Shown here in pieces: positions 13,906-18,920 of a stretch of DNA of 18,920 nt; position 1 is the first letter of the stretch; every line of letters begins with the position of its first letter. Both the position numbers and the translations under genes were made by a program. Source of the stretch: Comamonadaceae bacterium (lineage in GTDB: Bacteria; Pseudomonadota; Gammaproteobacteria; Burkholderiales; Burkholderiaceae_C); the NCBI GenBank assembly GCA_947478935.1, contig CANJXV010000018.1, forward strand, positions 1 through 18,920, read 5' to 3'. A model generated the notes under the pieces. It was not told where the DNA came from and made no database searches. It saw only the letters and a list, made by a program, of their open reading frames with translations.

Positions 13906-14475
13906 ATGAAGTTCAAGAAAAATTCCTCTGCCTATGCACCTGTCTGCTGCGGCGATATGCTAAGTAATACCAATTCCCGCCGCGAATTTATGCGCCTGGC
14001 TGGTGGAGCGGTTTTGTTCAGTTCTATTGGCATGCTGTCAGCTGGCGTTCAAGCAGCATCTGGTAACTATGAAGCAATGGTTTTGTCCTGCATCGATCCC
14101 AGGTTCCAAGACATGGTCAATAAAAAGCAGGCCAGCGATGGCCTGAGCGGTAAATACAGCGCATTCACCATTGCCGGTGCATCCATCGGCGTGGTAGCTC
14201 CGGCATTCAAAGAGTGGAGTAAAACCTTTTGGGAAAACCTGGGTGCTTCGATTCAACTTCACAATATTAAGAAAGTGATTGTGGTCAACCACCGTGACTG
14301 CGGCGCTGCGAAAATTGCATATGGCGAAGCCAAAGTAGCCAACCCGGCTGCTGAAACAGAAACCCACAAAGAAGCTTTGCTGGAGTTTCGCCGTCAATTG
14401 AAAGAAAAATTTCCCGCGCTCGGTGCGCAATTAGGTCTCATGGCGCTGGATGGAACATTGGAAACCTTCTCCTAA
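13906..14475 (+). CDS. Tat-exported beta-carbonic-anhydrase-like protein
   Basis: This 189-residue protein starts with a twin-arginine signal: SRREFMRLAGG (24-34), a hydrophobic stretch and AXA-like GVQAAS near residue 50. The mature part carries the beta-carbonic-anhydrase metal site, CIDPR at 62-66 (zinc Cys plus the Asp-Arg pair) and HRDC at 129-132 (zinc His and Cys). It is therefore likely folded with zinc in the cytoplasm and then exported to the periplasm. Whether it hydrates CO2 is not shown; small divergent members may have other roles. The frame extends to a TTG at 13891, but that codon overlaps the GGAG that serves the ATG at 13906. It has its own promoter and terminator, so it is monocistronic. 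A CysCys pair at 14-15 precedes the Tat motif. Confidence 0.82.
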   Translation: MKFKKNSSAYAPVCCGDMLSNTNSRREFMRLAGGAVLFSSIGMLSAGVQAASGNYEAMVLSCIDPRFQDMVNKKQASDGLSGKYSAFTIAGASIGVVAPAFKEWSKTFWENLGASIQLHNIKKVIVVNHRDCGAAKIAYGEAKVANPAAETETHKEALLEFRRQLKEKFPALGAQLGLMALDGTLETFS

Positions 14476-14495
14476 TCCGATAGTTGTTTTGACCC

Positions 14496-14523
14496 AAAAG
14501 GCCTCCGTACGGAGGCTTTTTTT
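14496..14523 (+). terminator. Strong intrinsic terminator
   Basis: The 16-bp perfect palindrome GCCTCCGTACGGAGGC (14501-14516) is flanked by AAAA on the left and seven T residues on the right, 25 bases after the preceding stop codon. The A and T flanks can extend the stem, and the T run makes it efficient, possibly in both directions. Confidence 0.9.
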
Positions 14524-14612
14524 ATTTGTACTAAGAGGAGGCTTATATGGTGCAGCAGTGCCTTAATCTAGACATTCGCCACCATTAGATTTAACTTTGG
14601 AGAGTTGGAACA

Positions 14613-15401
14613 ATGTATTATTTATTCGCCTGCTTACTTACCCTTGCTGCCAGCACCCATTTCGCTTCAGCCCAAGTAATCCCAATCGCATTTGGCGCGC
14701 AAGCATCGAATACCAATTTGGAGCCGACGCTGACGTTTTTCTGGCCTGGTGCGACGCCAAAGGCAACCCTCATTTACATACCCGGAGGCGAAGGACGCAT
14801 TGGCCTGACAGCAGAGCGAAAAAATCTAGGCGGGTTTTATGGGGCAACGCTCAAGCCCTTGAGCGATAGCAATGCAAGCAGTGGTAGTTTTAATGTGGTG
14901 ATTTTTGATTCACCGGTGCCGCTGCCCGTGGGTGCCAATTACCCGGTGTCGCGTACCAATACAGAACATTTGGCGCGCATCGAATCGGTCGTGCGCTATT
15001 ACAAATCAAACTACGGTGTTCCGGTGTGGCTTATGGGCCATAGCAATGGCGCTGTGAGCTTGACAGAGTTTTATGCCATGCTGCAAAGAGAGAATAAGAC
15101 CGATTTAATTGCAGGCGCCATCTACAGCTCTGCACGCAATGGCGCTCGCTTTGATAACAAAACGCAGTTATCTATTCTTTTCCTTGCCCACGAAAAAGAC
15201 GCATGCGCCAAATCGACGAATTACAACGCACGCAAAGTCTTTGAAGAGCAGCGCAGCACCAATACCCAGCGCCTGAGTTACGTTCACATCCGGGGCGGTG
15301 AAGGTCAGGCCCAAGATGTTTGCAGCTCGGGTTTCCATATGTTTTACGGGGCGGGGCAAGAGGCTTATCAAGCCATTGAAGCGTTTGTGCTCGGCCCATA
15401 A
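14613..15401 (+). CDS. Secreted alpha/beta hydrolase
   Basis: This 262-residue protein has a Sec signal peptide (cleavage near residue 20, in HFASAQV) and an alpha/beta-hydrolase core. The nucleophile elbow is GHSNG at 142-146 (Ser144). The catalytic His is probably His242 in SSGFHMFYG, and Asp196 in LAHEKDAC is a candidate acid. LIYIPGGEGR at 53-62 is the likely oxyanion-hole loop. Cys198 and Cys237 near the active site could form a disulfide, as expected for a periplasmic enzyme. Substrate is unknown; esterase is the safest label. GGAGAG lies about 12 bases before the ATG. It has its own start region after a strong terminator and is convergent with the TPR gene. Confidence 0.75.
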   Translation: MYYLFACLLTLAASTHFASAQVIPIAFGAQASNTNLEPTLTFFWPGATPKATLIYIPGGEGRIGLTAERKNLGGFYGATLKPLSDSNASSGSFNVVIFDSPVPLPVGANYPVSRTNTEHLARIESVVRYYKSNYGVPVWLMGHSNGAVSLTEFYAMLQRENKTDLIAGAIYSSARNGARFDNKTQLSILFLAHEKDACAKSTNYNARKVFEEQRSTNTQRLSYVHIRGGEGQAQDVCSSGFHMFYGAGQEAYQAIEAFVLGP

Positions 15402-15454
15402 ACGCAATTGAAAGCGCCAGTGCGGTAGAGCGCAAGGTCTAGTACAGGCAGGCT

Positions 15455-17230
15455 TCAAATCCCACTGCGGGCAAGCGTGCTCAAATCTGACCGCAGGCGC
15501 TCCAATACCGGTTGCCATGAGCGCCCCGGATTTTGCCGGTACAGGCGGACACTGGGATACCAGGGACTATCTTCCCGCTCAAGCATCCAGCGCCAATCAG
15601 GGGAGTAGGACAACAAAATCCACGTCGGCTTGCCCAGCGCGCCGGCCAGATGCGCCACGCTGGTATCGACTGAAACCACCAAATCTACCAAATCGCATAA
15701 GGCGGCGGTATCGGAAAAATCTCTTATCTGCGCCCCGAAAAAGCGCATCGGGCCGGTTTGCATCGCATCCAGGTCAGAGGGCCGCATCTCTTTTTGCAAG
15801 CAGATGTAGTCCAGGCCAGGAGGCAAATACGACAATAAATCCTGCAAGCGCACACTGCGTTGAAGGTCGTTTTTATCTAGCGCATTGCCGCACCATACCA
15901 AGCCAACGCGCGGCTTGGTGTACGGGCCCAAGCGGCGGTTCCAAAGGTCTCGCTGGCGCGCAGTGCTAGCCAGATAGGGGGTGTGGCTGGGGATGTTCTC
16001 CAGCCGCGTTTGAAATGCAAGTGGCAAACTCAGTAAGGGGCAGTGATAATCAAAATGCGGTAAGGGCGCACCTTTTTCAATGATTTGGCTGACGCCTACC
16101 AACGTTGCAAACAGAGCCATCAATGGACGGGGGACTTCTAGTACCACGTCGGTGCCCAGGGCTTGAACTTCCCGGGCGTAGCGGCAAAACTGGATACTGT
16201 CGCCCAGCCCCTGCTCTGCATGCAAAAGCACGGTTTTCCCGACCAGCGTCGCATCCCCTCGCCACAGCGGCTGCGCAAAGTCGCGTTTGCGCGAGCTAAA
16301 TGTGGCCCGCTGCCAACGCCACTCGTAAAGCGTCCAACCCTGCGCAAAATCACCGCACAGCAGTAATTCAATCGCCTTGTTCCAGTAGGCATCTGCAAAA
16401 TCCGCTTGGATAGCAATTGCGCTGTCATAACTTGCTATGGCCTCAGCACTACGATGCAGTTCCTGTAAAGCCAGGCCACGGTTATTGAAGGCGTGGGCTG
16501 TGTCGGCCTTTAGCCCAATGGCAGCGTCATAGCTTGCTATGGCTTGCTCAAACCGCCCCAAGGCCCGCAGTGCATTGCCCAGGTTGTAATGGGCTTGACC
16601 CAGATCGCTCTGGGCCGCTATTGCACAGGCGTAACTTGTAGCAGCCTCTTCCCAGCGCAGTTGCTCCTGCAAGACTACGCCCCGGTTATTCCAAGCTTGG
16701 GCATAGTCCGGCTCAATTTCTAAGACTTTTTCATAATCGGCCAAAGCCTGTTCCAGGCGTCCGCTTGCTTGCAACACAAGGGCACGGTTAAAAAAAGCCT
16801 GCGCGTAATCAGCTCTGAGGCCAATAGCATGATTCAAGCTGTCTATCGCCTCTTCATAGCGCTGGCAAAGATGCAGCGCCGCCCCCCTATTGTTAAAAGC
16901 CTCTGCATAGTCAGGCCTCAGGTGTATAGCGTGCTGATAGCAAGAAAGCGCTTCTTCAAAACGCTGTAATTCTTTGTAGGCCAGGCCCAAATTGAGCTGC
17001 GCCGTGGCGTTAGCCGGATTGGCTTGAACCGAAACGCTGATGAGGTCGGCCGCCAAAGGGTAGTTTTGCGCCTGCATGGCCATGACCCCCAGCATGTGCA
17101 TGGCATCCGCATGCCCGGGATGCAGGGCTAGCATCTGCTCGTAGGCAGCCTTGGCCTGTTCTAGATGGCCCTGCTGGTGCAAGGCGAGTCCTTGCTGAAA
17201 TAGGGCTGCCAGCGCCTCTGGGCCCTGCAT
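15455..17230 (-). CDS. TPR-repeat protein with GT9-like glycosyltransferase domain
   Basis: Using the ATG at 17230 this is a 591-residue protein; the frame continues to a TTG at 17257, which is less likely as a start. The N-terminal half consists of nine consecutive 34-residue tetratricopeptide units (about residues 4-310), with consensus such as AFNNRGAALH and EEAI. The C-terminal half resembles a GT-B glycosyltransferase of the GT9 (heptosyltransferase-like) type: HAEQGLGDSIQFCRYAREV and later VSVDTSVAHLAGALGKPTWI, the usual nucleotide-sugar-binding end. No signal peptide or membrane segment is seen, so it is cytoplasmic. The TPR array suggests a protein acceptor or docking partner, as in O-GlcNAc transferase-like architectures, but the acceptor is unknown. 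It is divergent from rfbB, which fits a surface-sugar role. Confidence 0.83.
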   Translation of the reverse strand: MQGPEALAALFQQGLALHQQGHLEQAKAAYEQMLALHPGHADAMHMLGVMAMQAQNYPLAADLISVSVQANPANATAQLNLGLAYKELQRFEEALSCYQHAIHLRPDYAEAFNNRGAALHLCQRYEEAIDSLNHAIGLRADYAQAFFNRALVLQASGRLEQALADYEKVLEIEPDYAQAWNNRGVVLQEQLRWEEAATSYACAIAAQSDLGQAHYNLGNALRALGRFEQAIASYDAAIGLKADTAHAFNNRGLALQELHRSAEAIASYDSAIAIQADFADAYWNKAIELLLCGDFAQGWTLYEWRWQRATFSSRKRDFAQPLWRGDATLVGKTVLLHAEQGLGDSIQFCRYAREVQALGTDVVLEVPRPLMALFATLVGVSQIIEKGAPLPHFDYHCPLLSLPLAFQTRLENIPSHTPYLASTARQRDLWNRRLGPYTKPRVGLVWCGNALDKNDLQRSVRLQDLLSYLPPGLDYICLQKEMRPSDLDAMQTGPMRFFGAQIRDFSDTAALCDLVDLVVSVDTSVAHLAGALGKPTWILLSYSPDWRWMLEREDSPWYPSVRLYRQNPGRSWQPVLERLRSDLSTLARSGI

Positions 17231-17428
17231 ACGCCGCTTAATTGCCCATAGCCGCAAGCGGCAAATGGTATGGGCGTGGCTTATTGGTCATAGGCGAATA
17301 TTATCGGTCGCGCCTTGCACTTTTCCCCGTTTTTCGGTCTGGCCTAAGCTCCGCAGTTAGCCGCGATGTTTGTTTTAAAGGCTATTAAACTGTCAACCGG
17401 TTTGAATATATGCGCAAAAAAGGTGTTT

Positions 17429-18505
17429 ATGGCAATTCTCGTGACCGGCGGCGCCGGCTTTATCGGTAGTAATTTTGTCCTCGACTGGCTGACCCAGAGC
17501 AAGGAAACCGTAGTCAATCTGGACAAACTGACCTATGCCGGTAACTTGCGCAACCTAGATCCGGTTAAAGACAATTCAAACCATATTTTTGTACGGGGCG
17601 ACATCGGGGACAGTGCCTTGGTGGCGACGCTGCTGGCGCGTTATCAGCCCAGGGCGATCCTAAATTTTGCGGCTGAAAGCCATGTGGACCGGTCTATCAG
17701 TGGTCCAGCCGAATTTATCGAAACCAATATCGTTGGCACCTTCCGCTTACTGGAGGCAGTGCGGGCTTACCAGGCGAGTCTTGCTCAGCCCGACGCGTCC
17801 AAGTTCAGGTTTTTGCATGTTTCCACCGACGAGGTCTATGGCTCGCTGGTACCCAATGAAGCCGCCTTTAGCGAATCGCGACGCTACGAACCCAACAGCC
17901 CGTATTCCGCCTCCAAGGCCGCCAGCGACCATTTGGTGCGCGCCTACCACCACACCTATGGGCTGCCGGTATTAACAACCAATTGCAGCAATAACTACGG
18001 CCCACTGCATTTCCCGGAAAAGTTGATACCCCTGATGATCGTCAACGCCCTGGCGAGTAGGCCCCTGCCGGTATATGGCGACGGCCAGCAGATTCGGGAC
18101 TGGCTGTATGTCAAGGACCATTGCGCTGCCATCCGCGTGGTCTTGGACCGTGGCCGGATCGGAGAAACCTATAACGTGGGTGGTTGGAACGAAAAAGCCA
18201 ATATAGACATCGTGCATGCGGTCTGCGCGCTCCTAGACGAAATGCAGCCACGTATCGACGCTCAACCCTATGCCAGCCAAATCAGCTTTGTCACCGACCG
18301 CCCTGGCCATGATCGCCGTTACGCCATCGATGCCCGCAAAATCAGCGAAGAACTGGACTGGAAACCGGCGGAAACCTTTGAAACGGGCTTGCGCAAAACC
18401 GTGCGCTGGTATCTAGACAACCCTGAGTGGGTACGGGAAGTCCAATCAGGCGCGTACCGTGAATGGGTAGCCCAGCAGTACCTAGATGTGAGCAGTACCC
18501 CATGA
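17429..18505 (+). CDS. rfbB: dTDP-glucose 4,6-dehydratase
   Basis: This 358-residue short-chain dehydrogenase/reductase converts dTDP-glucose to dTDP-4-keto-6-deoxyglucose, the second step of dTDP-L-rhamnose synthesis. It shows the NAD-binding GGAGFIG at 7-13, NLDKLTYAGNL (30-40), the catalytic STDEVYG (132-138) with Thr133, Asp134 and Glu135, YSASK at 159-163 (Tyr and Lys of the catalytic pair), and CSNNYGP. The frame opens upstream at 17366, but AAGGTG just before the ATG at 17429 and the family N-terminus MAILVTGG set the start. It overlaps rfbD by four bases (ATGA), so translation is coupled. Confidence 0.96.
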   Translation: MAILVTGGAGFIGSNFVLDWLTQSKETVVNLDKLTYAGNLRNLDPVKDNSNHIFVRGDIGDSALVATLLARYQPRAILNFAAESHVDRSISGPAEFIETNIVGTFRLLEAVRAYQASLAQPDASKFRFLHVSTDEVYGSLVPNEAAFSESRRYEPNSPYSASKAASDHLVRAYHHTYGLPVLTTNCSNNYGPLHFPEKLIPLMIVNALASRPLPVYGDGQQIRDWLYVKDHCAAIRVVLDRGRIGETYNVGGWNEKANIDIVHAVCALLDEMQPRIDAQPYASQISFVTDRPGHDRRYAIDARKISEELDWKPAETFETGLRKTVRWYLDNPEWVREVQSGAYREWVAQQYLDVSSTP

Positions 18506-18920
18506 AAATCTTGCTGCTAGGCCGAAACGGTCAGTTGGGCTGGGAATTGCAGCGCAGCCTGGCACCTTTAGGCGAAGTGATCGCCCTGGCGAGCCGGGCG
18601 CAAGACAACCCAAACCATTGGTGCGGCGATTTGACAGATCTCGAAGGCTTGCGCCAGACCGTTCGTGCAGTGGCACCTGACCTGGTAGTCAACGCGGCCG
18701 CATACACAGCGGTGGATAAAGCGCAAACTGAGACCGACAAAGCCTATGCCGTCAACGCGCTGGCCCCGGCCCTGCTCGCCGAAGAAACTTTACGTCTGGG
18801 CGCATGGCTGGCACATTTCTCGACCGACTATGTTTTTGACGGCAGCGGCGATCGGCCCTGGTGCGAGTCCGACACCTGTGCACCGCTAAGCGTCTATGGC
18901 GCCAGCAAGCGCCAAGGCGA
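18502..18920 (+). CDS. rfbD: dTDP-4-dehydrorhamnose reductase, 5' part
   Basis: The first 139 residues are present before the right edge. They begin MKILLLGRNGQLGWELQ, with the nucleotide-binding GxxGQLG, and include DLVVNAAAYTAVDKAQ, the catalytic STDYVFDG and YGASK (Tyr-x-x-x-Lys) close to the edge. RfbD/RmlD uses NADPH to make dTDP-L-rhamnose in the last step of the pathway. The start overlaps the rfbB stop (ATGA). The remaining rml genes (rfbA, rfbC) probably follow outside the window. Confidence 0.95.
   Translation, partial: MKILLLGRNGQLGWELQRSLAPLGEVIALASRAQDNPNHWCGDLTDLEGLRQTVRAVAPDLVVNAAAYTAVDKAQTETDKAYAVNALAPALLAEETLRLGAWLAHFSTDYVFDGSGDRPWCESDTCAPLSVYGASKRQG

Noticed and set aside
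15900..17230. Repeated DNA in the TPR gene as a mobile or CRISPR-like array
   Set aside because: The roughly 102-base periodicity is explained by 34-residue TPR units in one continuous reading frame; there are no spacers or identical repeats.

Overview
The window looks like the chromosome of a betaproteobacterium, most likely Burkholderiales and Comamonadaceae-like. The grounds are the divergent rplU / ispB pair followed by tRNA-Pro, the Bug-type (TctC) periplasmic binding protein, the trkA-trkH pair, and the moderate-GC, proteobacterial style of the proteins. This placement is inferred from gene content; no search was run.

Layout. (i) 1-1378 is a conserved core: the 5' end of rplU (minus strand), ispB, and an intact tRNA-Pro(CGG). 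(ii) 1379-4470 is an accessory stretch. A 62/66-identical, truncated copy of the tRNA-Pro 3' part lies at 2407-2472 and brackets a higB-higA toxin-antitoxin pair, which is the usual footprint of site-specific integration at a tRNA gene. Beyond it are a small DUF768-like gene, an orphan coding fragment with no start codon, and an AT-rich gene for a Stealth-family capsule phosphotransferase. (iii) 4559-8250 returns to housekeeping: a class I methyltransferase and, convergent to it, the trkA-trkH potassium uptake operon with a good promoter. (iv) 8690-11644 holds a Bug solute-binding protein, a carboxymuconolactone-decarboxylase-fold protein, a DUF4188 protein, and a TetR regulator divergent from the DUF4188 gene over a striking double operator. 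(v) 11668-13234 holds tapT (a DTW-domain tRNA modification enzyme) and a short formyltransferase. (vi) 13906-15401 holds a Tat-exported beta-carbonic-anhydrase-like protein and a secreted alpha/beta hydrolase, separated by a strong terminator. (vii) 15455-18920 holds a nine-unit TPR protein with a C-terminal glycosyltransferase-like domain, divergent from rfbB-rfbD, the start of a dTDP-L-rhamnose operon that runs off the right edge.

How the genes work together. Several products point to the cell surface: the Stealth phosphotransferase, the formyltransferase (possibly acting on a sugar nucleotide), the TPR-glycosyltransferase, and the dTDP-rhamnose enzymes. The most promising poorly described unit is TetR / DUF4188 / CMD-fold (9710-11644), in which one regulator appears able to control two promoters through paired GACGnCGTC dyads exactly 31 bp apart. 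The most informative structural signal is the tRNA-Pro duplication around higBA. No CRISPR array, insertion sequence, rRNA or integrase gene was seen.
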